This document shows positions 17,985-26,811 of a DNA stretch of 64,000 bases, piece by piece. Where the stretch lies: NCBI GenBank assembly GCA_910578215.1, contig CAJTPH010000010.1, positions 29,315 to 93,314 of the forward strand. Reading direction: 5' to 3'. Every line of letters begins with the position of its first letter. Within the stretch, counting starts at the first letter, position 1. The position numbers were made by a program, and so were the translations under genes. The stretch comes from an uncultured Acetatifactor sp. (lineage in GTDB: Bacteria; Bacillota; Clostridia; Lachnospirales; Lachnospiraceae). The notes under the pieces were generated by a model. That model saw nothing but the letters and a program-made list of their open reading frames with translations. It did no database searches and had not been told where the DNA came from.

Positions 17985-19147
17985 ACCCTTTCCTGCCTAA
18001 TACCCTTCCCGTATTCATTCTGCTCCAAATATTCCATGAATGCCGTTTTGTTATCTTCTGCCGTTTCTCTGGGTCTGCCGAGATCACCCCTGGAGCCTAT
18101 CGTCACATTGACCTCCAAAAAAACCATTTTTTCAGACTTTCGAATCCGGGATAAAACGTCTTTTAACTCCTCGGGGTCTGTCACCTTATACACTTCCGTA
18201 TATCCGCAGTCTCTGGCAATCTCAGAATACGAAACTCCCACTGCTCCGGTTGGCATTCCCCCAACTGACTCATGGGCCTGGTTGTTCAGGCAGATATGAA
18301 CCAGGTTCGCGGCCGGATGCTCGCCTATCACCGCAAGGCTGCCCATATGCATAAGAATCGCCCCGTCTCCATCCAGGCAGACTACCTTCCGGCCGGACTT
18401 CCTTTTTGCCAGCTGGCAGGCTATCATATTTGCGTGTCCCATCCCGCCTACGGTCAAAAATGCCTGTCTGTGGTTTCCCTTTACTTCATCCAGTCTTTCA
18501 TAAAGCTCCCTGGAAATTTTACCTGTAGTTGACACTACAATATCTTCCGGCTGCAGCCAGTCCACGACTGCCTCTATGGCGCGCTCTCTCTGCATTGTCC
18601 AGACATTACCGTATACTGCTTCCTCTTCTTTATCAAAAGCTCCCCTTTTGATGACAAGGGCAAACTGCTCCTTATTCTCAAAGCATTCCGCCGCCCGTTC
18701 CAGATATTTTTCCAATTCCGCGTCTGTTGTCCTGTCATCTATAACGGCATATGGTATCTCCAACAGCTCCAACAGCCCCAGTGTTGCCCTTCCCATAAAC
18801 CTATGCTGGGGCTCGTCCTCGCTTCCCGGCTCTCCGCGCCATCCTATGACAAATAGCATAGGTATACCGTACACCTCCCTGTTTGCAAGGGATGTGATTG
18901 GATTGACCGCATTGCCCAACCCGCTGTTCTGCATATACACACACGCCGGTCTGCCTGTCGAAAGATATTCCCCAATGGCAATACCGATGGCTGCCCCCTC
19001 GTCCGCCGTTACGATGTGATCTTCGAAGACTTCCCTTCCGCCGTTATTAATATAACCGCAGAACTGCCTCAATGTGGAATCCGGGACCCCCGCAACAATT
19101 CGGATACCTGCTTTTTGAATCTGCCGTGCAAACGTCTCTGCTCTCAT
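17981..19147 (-). CDS. Phosphonopyruvate decarboxylase
   Basis: Thiamine-diphosphate enzyme that pulls the unfavourable PEP mutase step forward by decarboxylating phosphonopyruvate to phosphonoacetaldehyde. Evidence: GVPDSTLRQFCGYIN at the start, HIVTADEGAAIGIAIGEYL with the ThDP-activating Glu, CVYMQNSGLGNAVNPITSL, and the ThDP-magnesium motif VCLDGDGAILMHMG ending in NN near residue 275. Length of 388 is normal for the family. It forms the expected trio with PEP mutase and the AEP transaminase, overlapping the latter by four bases. Confidence 0.93.
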   Translation of the reverse strand: MRAETFARQIQKAGIRIVAGVPDSTLRQFCGYINNGGREVFEDHIVTADEGAAIGIAIGEYLSTGRPACVYMQNSGLGNAVNPITSLANREVYGIPMLFVIGWRGEPGSEDEPQHRFMGRATLGLLELLEIPYAVIDDRTTDAELEKYLERAAECFENKEQFALVIKRGAFDKEEEAVYGNVWTMQRERAIEAVVDWLQPEDIVVSTTGKISRELYERLDEVKGNHRQAFLTVGGMGHANMIACQLAKRKSGRKVVCLDGDGAILMHMGSLAVIGEHPAANLVHICLNNQAHESVGGMPTGAVGVSYSEIARDCGYTEVYKVTDPEELKDVLSRIRKSEKMVFLEVNVTIGSRGDLGRPRETAEDNKTAFMEYLEQNEYGKGIRQERV

Positions 19148-19170
19148 CCTTGTCTTATCCTCACACTTCT

Positions 19171-20964
19171 TTAAACAACATCCCCTCCGTAAACACTCTC
19201 CGGTTTACAAACCGTCACATTATCCTTAATTATCTCAAAGTGTTTCCATGCAAGTTTTTCATCCTGAATTATATCATCCGTTTCCGCCAATAATATTTCC
19301 ATAAAGCCATCCGAGTAGATAATGAGCTTGTATCCGTCTGCAAAAATATATCCCTCAAATGCAGACAGACATCGCTCCTGACCCATCTTTTTATATAAAT
19401 GCCGAAAATCCGGATTGTACAACTCGGACCTGGCAATTTTTACATAGTGATTATCAGGTATGTTATACGCTTTCTTACTTAACAGGCTCAGCAAGACATC
19501 ATTCAAAGACATTAATGAGGTCAGCCTGTGACTCCTTCCCCGTCCCATATCCGGCGAACAAACAGCATACGGAATCCGTACCCATTCCTCATCATAAATA
19601 AGCTTTGATCTTTTAACGTCCTCTATTTTACAGTTCTCGTGAAGAATTAGGTTGCCGTGGTCGGCATACACCAGCATCCTGCACCTCATTGCGTTGAAAA
19701 TAGGGGAAACAACATCATCCAGGTATCGAAGGGCATCAGAATGCTGCCGCTCATAATCCGTTCGCAGCTTTCCCCCCCTCTGCGGCAGGAAGTCAAACAG
19801 CATGGCCGTGCCCTCTGATATAAGTCTGCCCTCCGTATAAGGATTGGAAAAAGTAAAATGACTTTCGTATAATTCGTGAATATAGTAAAGTCCGTTATTT
19901 TCGTCTACCGCATCCAGAATAAAACTCCACATTTTCTCTGTGACAGTCTGACAGATTCCACTATACTTAATGTCATCCCCCTTGATGTATTGTTCGGCAT
20001 CCGTATAAAAATATATATGACGTTTTTGTCTTTTCGCTTCCTGCAAAAAGGGACATTGCGCTTCCTGAATGTAATTTTGTGCATAATAGGCCGTCCGCAG
20101 ATCATCATTCCTGCTATACGCCGGCATTAAGCTTTCAAATGTGGAGGTGGAAAATGAATATGCGTTATCAAACACAAATGCCTTATCCCGAAAAAATTCC
20201 GTCAGTTTCGGCATATTCGCCTCTGCCACATCCTGTCTCCGCAGACCGTCAAAGCAAAACATCAAAACATTGTTTTCATCTATCCCTGCTGCCGCTTCCT
20301 GCTCTGCCCTGTACATTGCGTCCAAATCTGTCACTAGGTTTTCATACTCGTCCTTATGAAAATCATCTGCCAGCTTTTTAGCATAAATGATTGCACTTCT
20401 GAAATCTTTAATATGAATATATCTATTAATCAATGCAAAATACGCCTGCTCTATTTCATCTGTCTCGGTAAGTTTCCTTATCTTCTTTTGCAGTGCATTA
20501 ACATGCTGATAATGCTGATAGGGATGACTGTGATAATAATAATCTGACTGAAGATGAATCCCCTCCTTGCCAAATATATCATATATGTCCAGATACTTCA
20601 TAAAAGGGTGATCCTTCTGCAGCCTTTCAATAATACTGTTTCTAAATTTATAAGATGAGATAATCACCCCGTCAATTCCGTTCTGCTCCATTTCTTCATC
20701 TTTTATGAGCAAAAAACCACCCTCGCTTGAAGTATCTGCATAATTATCAACAATACAATTTACTCCTTTTAACTCGAATGCAAAATCGGCCATAAGCATC
20801 TTAGTATGGCCGCCGTTGCAATAAATTGCGGTCTTCGTGCAGGATTTTACAAAATCGGCCAATGAAGATTTTAAAATTTGATATATCATTTTCGAGTTAT
20901 CAAACCTTTCAAAATTATAGGTTTCAAATAACTTATCATACTGCCGTTCCAACGCCGCTTTCAT
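19171..20964 (-). CDS. Alkaline phosphatase/sulfatase-superfamily protein with N-terminal Rossmann-like region
   Basis: The C-terminal 370 residues match the sulfatase / phosphoethanolamine-transferase superfamily: VLMFCFDGLRRQDV near residue 232, a candidate nucleophile segment STSTFESLMPAY, HELYESHFTF, and the metal-binding LVYADHGNLI. Unlike LtaS or EptA it has no membrane helices and no signal peptide, so it should be cytoplasmic. The first 150 residues contain AIYCNGGHTKMLMADFAFEL and IVDNYADTSSEGGFL, a degenerate version of the island's Rossmann-like module. It lies right behind the phosphonate genes, and no LicD-type transferase is in the window. It is therefore my candidate for moving phosphonate or phosphoethanolamine groups onto the glycan, but it could equally be a phosphodiesterase. 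Good GAGGAG site before the ATG. Confidence 0.7.
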   Translation of the reverse strand: MKAALERQYDKLFETYNFERFDNSKMIYQILKSSLADFVKSCTKTAIYCNGGHTKMLMADFAFELKGVNCIVDNYADTSSEGGFLLIKDEEMEQNGIDGVIISSYKFRNSIIERLQKDHPFMKYLDIYDIFGKEGIHLQSDYYYHSHPYQHYQHVNALQKKIRKLTETDEIEQAYFALINRYIHIKDFRSAIIYAKKLADDFHKDEYENLVTDLDAMYRAEQEAAAGIDENNVLMFCFDGLRRQDVAEANMPKLTEFFRDKAFVFDNAYSFSTSTFESLMPAYSRNDDLRTAYYAQNYIQEAQCPFLQEAKRQKRHIYFYTDAEQYIKGDDIKYSGICQTVTEKMWSFILDAVDENNGLYYIHELYESHFTFSNPYTEGRLISEGTAMLFDFLPQRGGKLRTDYERQHSDALRYLDDVVSPIFNAMRCRMLVYADHGNLILHENCKIEDVKRSKLIYDEEWVRIPYAVCSPDMGRGRSHRLTSLMSLNDVLLSLLSKKAYNIPDNHYVKIARSELYNPDFRHLYKKMGQERCLSAFEGYIFADGYKLIIYSDGFMEILLAETDDIIQDEKLAWKHFEIIKDNVTVCKPESVYGGDVV

Positions 20965-20985
20965 AGTCCCTGCTCCTCATAGTGA

Positions 20986-21899
20986 TTATATTTTTATTAC
21001 CGCAATACTGCACCCATCCCCAATAGGGATTTTCGGCAGAATGCAACCTCTTTCTTTCTCAAAATCAGCAACCGCCGCTTTTACTCCCGGTAATTCCGGA
21101 TGAAAATAATCGTGCAGTAAAATTACTCCTCCTGTTTCCATCTTATCCCAAAAGAATCTTAATCCCTCTAACTGCGGTTGGTATAAATCCATATCCAAGT
21201 TGACAAAAGAAAATTCATCTTCGAGGTTGCAAATGCTATCGGGGAATCTGCCCTGATATACCTTCACTTTTTCCGGATAAAGCATCCTTGTCTTTACCGT
21301 ATCCACTATTAATTCAGGAGTTTCCGCCTTAAAACTGGAATACGTGAATGAACCAGCTTTAAAGGCATCAAACTTTTTTCTTCTTCCATAACATCCTCAT
21401 CCACAAACCCTTCAAAGGTATCACAGAGATACAATATTCTGTCTTTCCAGTACCTGTTAATGAACATTGCCGTCTCACCATAATACACTCCACATTCTGC
21501 CACGCTGCCTTTGAGTCCAATCTCCCTGGTGTAATCTGCAAAATATTTAATCCAGTTTTTTCTATAAAAATCAAATTCTAAAAAAGCATCCTGATATTCT
21601 GCACTTCTCTGCATAATAACAATCTTTTCTTTTGAAATACCCATTTCCATCAGCTGTGCTTCCACGGCTCTAAACAGATTTCCCCTTCTTATACAAATAA
21701 AAATCTTGTCATAATCATATTCATGTAGCTGCCCGGGGGAAATTATTGGAATATCATTTATAGCTCCCCCCACCTTCGCTTCATTGTTATCACATACTGC
21801 CACAACCGCCACTCCATAATATTTTTGGAGCCCCTGTGTTAAAGTCTTTCCATATTTCCCTGCACCAAATACAACAGCCTTTATGTCCTTCTTATTCAT
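20986..21899 (-). pseudogene. TylF-type methyltransferase with N-terminal Rossmann-like module, split by a frameshift
   Basis: The first reading frame (21899 down to 21309) holds the Rossmann-like module (KAVVFGAGKYGKTLTQG) and the front of a TylF/macrocin O-methyltransferase domain (SVAECGVYYGETAMFINRYW, LCDTFEGF), then ends in unrelated residues. The other frame continues the family with no gap (FDAFKAGSFTYSSFKAETPE, then NLDMDLYQPQLEGL and GGVILLHDYFHP) to a stop at 20986. The frames part at a run of six A in the coding strand near 21379-21384; adding one A restores a 304-residue product. The cause may be a sequencing error in the homopolymer, a recent mutation, or slipped-strand switching. 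ATG 21899 is chosen because AGGAGGT lies about ten bases before it. Confidence 0.8.
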
Positions 21900-21968
21900 A
21901 CTCTCCATACCTCCTATGCTCGTTTTTCCTTGATTCTTCTATGTAAAAATTTGCTTTAGCGCTATATC

Positions 21969-23573
21969 TCACATCCCCTCCTCAATCTTCTCGGCAATCC
22001 TTCTATTTATCAAATCATTCAAGTGAGACGGCACTGCACCGTATTCATACGCCTTATCCGTAAAATACAGACTGTCCCCCGTGCAGTCAACCACCTTAAC
22101 TTCGGGAAAATTCTCCTCAAGAAACCGATAGTACCCCTCGAGAATCCGGTTCTTTTCCGATATCGCCTCCACATCTGCAAAGACAGTCTGGCTGTTCTTA
22201 TCCCCCATCCTTGTGCTGAGCAGATTCTTCACTGCTATTACTCCGCAGGACGGCAGGCTTTCCCGCATCCGCTTCATAAATTCAAAAAAGCTTTTTTCCC
22301 AGAGTTTCTCACATTCCGGACTTTCTCTTTTAATCACCCTATATTCGGCGAGAGAAATATCTGCCCCATCAAACGCATCGCTTTTTGTGATATATCCGCC
22401 CGCGGTCTCAATAATATCAAACCTTTCCTCAATAAAATCCATAAAAATATATTTTGGATTTATATCTCCGATAATATCCCAGAATAAAGACTCAATGTCC
22501 CTCCTGAGCATAATTTCCCGGTACTTATTCTTATGTATGCCCTGCAGGCCCGCAACCGGGTTCATCACACTGATTACGCTGGAAAAATTAAATCTTCCAT
22601 ACGGATTATGCAGAACATCCATATAACTGAGAATACGGTTTAAATTATATCCCCCAAAGGTTACATAAGGAAAATTTGACGTCCCCGGAAATTTTTCATC
22701 TATGTAAGAATAATATTTCTTTGCCAGCTGCAGAAATTCCTCTTTCTCTCTGCGGTAAAATAAGCCTGCCAGCAAATCCGATAATTTCCCCTTGACAATT
22801 TTCTGCAGAACCGGCTTATATTTATCATATAAATCACAGGTTTTAAAATTTTGAAGTAAATTATCAAAGGCAAGCAGTCCCACTGCGTTTTCATCCCCGT
22901 TATTGATACGAGGCCTTTCAGAAAGAGCCTGCGGCCGGAACCTCCGATAGTAATATAATGCTTCGTGCACATTCACAATTTTTCCACTCAACGCGAGCAG
23001 CAACGGGTATACAGCCCTCGCTTCACTGTGACAATTCGGAAACCGGACTCCATTATCCGTAAATAGACTTTTTTTAATCATACATTTCCAAATTGCCGTA
23101 AATCCGTATTTCATGTGTTCTTCCAGCGAATATTCAATGCCCATGCTGCCGGAACAGACATGATATGTCTGTTCTCCTGTGTTATTATTGTACTTATATA
23201 CGTCGCATTCGGCTATGTCAGCGCCGCTTTCAACTATCGCGGTATATAATTTCTCCAAGTACGTGTCATCTACCCAGTCATCCGGATCAATAAATACTAA
23301 AAATTCCCCTTTTGCGCAGCGTATCCCACAATTTCTCGCAGATGAAGGACCACCGTTTTCTTTCGATATTACACTTATTCGCCTGTCATTCTGTCTCCAT
23401 TCCCAACATTTTTTTCCTGAGCCATCCGTAGAACCATCATTGATCATTATTACTTCAAAGTCCGTAAATGTCTGCCTGACAACAGATTCCATACACTGGT
23501 CAATCCAGTCATACACATTATATACCGGAATAATAACGCTGACTGGCATTTGACATTTATTCTCTCTGTCCAT
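21969..23573 (-). CDS. GT2 glycosyltransferase fused to a DUF6270/SGNH-like C-terminal domain
   Basis: Residues 1-240 are a family 2 transferase (VSVIIPVYNVYDWIDQCMES, VIMINDGSTDGSG, VFIDPDDWVDDTYL). Residues 330-534 are a different domain: IMLRRDIESLFWDIIGD, IFMDFIEERFDIIETAGG, then conserved FMKRMRES and a C-terminal YEYGAVPSHLNDLINR. The FDFIEER-type motif and the Asp/His-bearing tail recall DUF6270, a family related to SGNH hydrolases, known beside glycan genes. It may add or remove an acyl group on the sugar that the front half transfers. ATG follows GAGAGGACACT. It has no Rossmann-like module. Confidence 0.75.
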   Translation of the reverse strand: MDRENKCQMPVSVIIPVYNVYDWIDQCMESVVRQTFTDFEVIMINDGSTDGSGKKCWEWRQNDRRISVISKENGGPSSARNCGIRCAKGEFLVFIDPDDWVDDTYLEKLYTAIVESGADIAECDVYKYNNNTGEQTYHVCSGSMGIEYSLEEHMKYGFTAIWKCMIKKSLFTDNGVRFPNCHSEARAVYPLLLALSGKIVNVHEALYYYRRFRPQALSERPRINNGDENAVGLLAFDNLLQNFKTCDLYDKYKPVLQKIVKGKLSDLLAGLFYRREKEEFLQLAKKYYSYIDEKFPGTSNFPYVTFGGYNLNRILSYMDVLHNPYGRFNFSSVISVMNPVAGLQGIHKNKYREIMLRRDIESLFWDIIGDINPKYIFMDFIEERFDIIETAGGYITKSDAFDGADISLAEYRVIKRESPECEKLWEKSFFEFMKRMRESLPSCGVIAVKNLLSTRMGDKNSQTVFADVEAISEKNRILEGYYRFLEENFPEVKVVDCTGDSLYFTDKAYEYGAVPSHLNDLINRRIAEKIEEGM

Positions 23574-23594
23574 AGTGTCCTCTCACAACAGTTT

Positions 23595-24416
23595 TTAAGT
23601 TCCAATTTCCCTCAGCCTGACATTTGCCTGCTCAAGAAAATCCAGTTCGGGCAAAGACAGTCCTCGTCTTTCTAATGCCGCCATGCTCATATTCATCCAT
23701 TCACCTGCGTAACTATTATAGCGAAATGAATATGGGTATAAATCATAATATATATATTCCGCCCGGTGATAACAGGCAAGGCTTACCCGATGTGCACCGT
23801 CTATGCGCCGGAATTTTTCGTCTATAGCAATATCCTTTTCCTGCCGATACCCGTTTTTATCCCAATCCTCAATAAGACGGATGAAATTTCTTAATCTTTT
23901 CTGCGCAGTTTCCGCCTCATGGCATAATTCTGAAAGCACCTTTATATATATGTCATAACCTATATTGTTTTTTTTATAATAATTTTCTATTGCAAGGTAC
24001 CTTACTGCCAATGTATAGTCGTCATATGGCTCATGTTGAATTAAGTCAGCTGTTCTAATCTTCTTATGATGTTCTATCAACGGCCCCAGAACCAATTCTA
24101 TGATATATGGACAAATCCAAACAAAATTGGTGAGGTTTTCTTTCAATAAAAGCGTCTCTATCTCATCTTTTACCGCTTCGTGAACCGCAACACATATAAA
24201 TATTTTTTTTATTTTTTTAATATCTTTTATTCCCACAACAGGAACACCCTGTACATTTCTGTCCGTTTTCCCGGCGTCTGTTTCAATAAAATATTTAACT
24301 TGCTTTTCCAGTTCCCGTGTCCGTAAAGCCCTATAAAAATTCTCTGCAACATTCCCCGCTCCATATATTGCAATATCATTGTTACTGACAATGTCAATCA
24401 ACTCTGAACATTTCAT
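23595..24416 (-). CDS. Rossmann-like module fused to a domain with a ParB-like DGxHR motif
   Basis: Residues 15-115 are the shared Rossmann-like module (IAIYGAGNVAENFYRALR, then KKIFICVAVHEAVKDEIE). The second half is mostly helical and ends with DEKFRRIDGAHRVSLACYH, which resembles the nucleotide-binding motif of the ParB/sulfiredoxin fold (DGxHR-x-A). That fold includes kinases that use nucleotides, such as serine kinase SerK, so a small-molecule kinase or nucleotide-dependent role is possible. I do not recognise a characterised homologue. ATG 24416 is chosen for GAGGAAAGAG just upstream; an ORF extension reaches 24446. It sits among transferases and is likely co-transcribed. Confidence 0.55.
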   Translation of the reverse strand: MKCSELIDIVSNNDIAIYGAGNVAENFYRALRTRELEKQVKYFIETDAGKTDRNVQGVPVVGIKDIKKIKKIFICVAVHEAVKDEIETLLLKENLTNFVWICPYIIELVLGPLIEHHKKIRTADLIQHEPYDDYTLAVRYLAIENYYKKNNIGYDIYIKVLSELCHEAETAQKRLRNFIRLIEDWDKNGYRQEKDIAIDEKFRRIDGAHRVSLACYHRAEYIYYDLYPYSFRYNSYAGEWMNMSMAALERRGLSLPELDFLEQANVRLREIGT

Positions 24417-24484
24417 CTCTTTCCTCAATTCTGAATTCTCACACAAGCTTCAACGTTCCATCAGGGATAAATTTTCAAAATCCC

Positions 24485-25501
24485 TTAATATAAATTATAC
24501 TTTTTAATAATGTTTTCCAGCATTTCCGCCCTCTGACTGGTAAAATGTTTCTTTACATACTCTTTATAGAGCTTTATGTCCACAGTCTCGTGCAAATACT
24601 TATCCAGCAGTTCTTCAAAATCTTCATATGATTCTACATTCTTACATATTTTTTGCATCTCGTACCATCGAGTATCCGCGTTATCAGGATATCTCGCAAT
24701 AATATGGCACTGACCTACAATCTCTTCCAGAAAATGAGGAGTCACCTGATTCCAGCCGTTTGCGTCCGTCCTGGTTCCGTCCATACCAGGGGTCGTATAC
24801 ACTGCAACCTTTGATTCAGATACCAATTTCATATATTCATCGCGGGTATCACAGATACTGACAATTTCATTTGTTTTTGACATATAATACAGATAATGTC
24901 CGTCTTCATACTTGCCCCTGACCAGCTGAAAATCCGGGTGTCTCTCCTCGTATTTGTCAATATACTGCCTCAAAAGCGGATTTTGCCGCGCGAACATTAC
25001 AAGATCATATTTTTTCTCAAACGGTTCATCACGCCAATAGTGATCCGCGATTGATAACGGCAGATGTTCTATTTGAATCGGGCATTTCTTATCTTTCAAA
25101 TATTCAAACACTTCCCTGCTGGAAACAAGCACAAGCGGATTTTTTCGATAAGCGTTTAAAAATTTAAAATACTCATTATCATTGAGGAAATAATCAATCA
25201 AGCAAGGAATATATTTTTTATTATTATAAATGCCATCCTGACGCTTTGTACTTGCATCAAACATAAAAACATTTCTTCCCCTCTTGTCAAACAAATTAAA
25301 TAATCTGTAAAAGGGGATTTTTGTTCTTTGAAATATTTTCCTGCACCTCTCGTCAAATGCAAATTCCCGTTTCCCACGAACTAATACAGGTATATTTAAC
25401 ATTTCTGCAAATATATCTTCCCACTCAAACACAATATCAAAACAATACTTTTTATTATTTTGTGCGGTCTGCATGATTTCTCTTTTTGACAAAATCTTCA
25501 T
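24485..25501 (-). CDS. Putative glycosyltransferase, GT-B-like
   Basis: A 338-residue protein with no clear family motif at the front. The second half has the look of a GT-B donor domain: KKYDLVMFARQNPLLRQYID, ISVCDTRDEYMKLVSESKVA in altered form (IVSICDTRDEYMKLVSE), then TTPGMDGTRTDANGWNQVTP and FLEEIVGQCHIIARYP, an arrangement like that of CgeB-type glycosyltransferases. No membrane segments or signal are seen. The coding region is AT-rich compared with the genes around it. It lies between the ParB-like fusion and a glycerophosphotransferase, in the same direction, and is likely part of the same glycan pathway. Confidence 0.55.
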   Translation of the reverse strand: MKILSKREIMQTAQNNKKYCFDIVFEWEDIFAEMLNIPVLVRGKREFAFDERCRKIFQRTKIPFYRLFNLFDKRGRNVFMFDASTKRQDGIYNNKKYIPCLIDYFLNDNEYFKFLNAYRKNPLVLVSSREVFEYLKDKKCPIQIEHLPLSIADHYWRDEPFEKKYDLVMFARQNPLLRQYIDKYEERHPDFQLVRGKYEDGHYLYYMSKTNEIVSICDTRDEYMKLVSESKVAVYTTPGMDGTRTDANGWNQVTPHFLEEIVGQCHIIARYPDNADTRWYEMQKICKNVESYEDFEELLDKYLHETVDIKLYKEYVKKHFTSQRAEMLENIIKKYNLY

Positions 25502-25540
25502 TTAACACCACTTTCTGCAATACACTTACTGTTATGCTAA

Positions 25541-26803
25541 TCACATTTGCATAAAACTTTCCAACTTATCTGCCACCTTTTGACTTGCCTTACCATCAAA
25601 AATCAACTCTGTGCTTTTCATCAATCGCCGTACTTTTTCATGATATATATTCTCATCAAAGTTCAAAATATTTTTTTCCAGCCCTGCATTATCACAGGCA
25701 ATAGGAAACGGTAAAACCGCATCAATCTCTGGTGTCATTACCTTATTATTTGTCACACAATCCAATGGATCAGTTACAATGTTCCACATCAAACTACCTC
25801 TGTCATATGCGTACTTTTCAATATCATCCGCATAAATAAATACGGGAATCCCTGCGAATCCCGCCTCAAACATCGCACTGGAATAATCTGTTATGTAGGC
25901 GTTCATCCCTGCAAGAATCTCATACATATCATCCGCCTGACTCTCGTCTATCAGTCGTTCCTGTATTGCTTCGTTTTTGTACTCTTTAAAAGCGGGCGCC
26001 AGTTGGGGATGCACCCGAATACCCAGATACCATGTTCCCCCAAAACGTTTCTCCAGACTGACAATCAGACGTTCAAAATCTATTGTCCATATTTCAGAAT
26101 AAACACTTCGCTTTCCATCCTTTGCGCTTTCCCTGAAGGTAGGCGCAAACAAAAGTACCTTAGCCTCTACGGGAATACCGTGTTTTTCACAAAACCTTGC
26201 GTGGTACAGGCTCAAATCTCCACATAATACATCACATCTTGGTACGCCGGCCTTCAAATAGCTTCCCTCATAAAGCATTGATCTGTAAAAAGAATCCTCA
26301 CACCATTTTGAGTCAATCACAATATCATCTATCATGTCAGAGTCATTCCGGCTTACCAGATACGCCATTTTGGAAAAACCTTCTCCTCTCCACATTCCAG
26401 TACACTTCATGGCAATGGTGTAGTGATTCGTATTTAAATAATATTGCTTTTTACGCTTGCATGTTCCATAAGGCTTTCTGTAATTGTCAATCCATACCTT
26501 TGATGTTGACAGCCAATACGCCCTGTTCCACAGTGTATTGGGAACCTTTTTAATATAATCTGGAAACGTTTTTCCCATATCATTTACAAACCACACAAAT
26601 TCATATGCCGGATTTCTCCTGTGCAATTCCTCCACAATGTATTTTGGATTACATCCAAATCCCCCTTTTCCTTCAAAGGTGCATACACTGATTCTATTTC
26701 CATTCACCGGAAAAATCCTGCATATGTAAAAACAACAGCGCGTTCCAAATGCTTTCAATCTTCTGAACAAAATATAGGCATTCTCTTTCCACGGTTCAAA
26801 CAT
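25541..26803 (-). CDS. CDP-glycerol glycerophosphotransferase-type protein
   Basis: Glyphos_transf (TagB/TagF) fold without the Rossmann-like module. Motifs in order: CTFEGKGGFGCNPKYIVEEL, WIDNYRKPYG, LNTNHYTIAMKCTGMWRGEG with the loop that usually reads WHGxxxK replaced by TNHYTIAMK, KAGVPRCDVL, LLFAPTFRES, IRVHPQLAP and MNAYITDYSSAMFEAGFAGI. It should transfer a polyol-phosphate or similar group from a CDP or CMP donor. Of the three ATGs at 26815, 26806 and 26803, the last has GAGGT at the best distance. The stop codon of the cytidylyltransferase gene overlaps the first of these as ATGA, so the two are coupled. That neighbour probably supplies the donor. Confidence 0.82.
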   Translation of the reverse strand: MFEPWKENAYILFRRLKAFGTRCCFYICRIFPVNGNRISVCTFEGKGGFGCNPKYIVEELHRRNPAYEFVWFVNDMGKTFPDYIKKVPNTLWNRAYWLSTSKVWIDNYRKPYGTCKRKKQYYLNTNHYTIAMKCTGMWRGEGFSKMAYLVSRNDSDMIDDIVIDSKWCEDSFYRSMLYEGSYLKAGVPRCDVLCGDLSLYHARFCEKHGIPVEAKVLLFAPTFRESAKDGKRSVYSEIWTIDFERLIVSLEKRFGGTWYLGIRVHPQLAPAFKEYKNEAIQERLIDESQADDMYEILAGMNAYITDYSSAMFEAGFAGIPVFIYADDIEKYAYDRGSLMWNIVTDPLDCVTNNKVMTPEIDAVLPFPIACDNAGLEKNILNFDENIYHEKVRRLMKSTELIFDGKASQKVADKLESFMQM

Positions 26804-26811
26804 CATATACC

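Noticed and set aside
21370..21390. Programmed -1 frameshift in the TylF-like gene
   Set aside because: The A-run suggests A AAA AAG, but the zero frame reads GAA AAA AGT there, so the slippery heptamer is out of register and the new pairing would be poor. Slippage by polymerase or a simple indel fits better.
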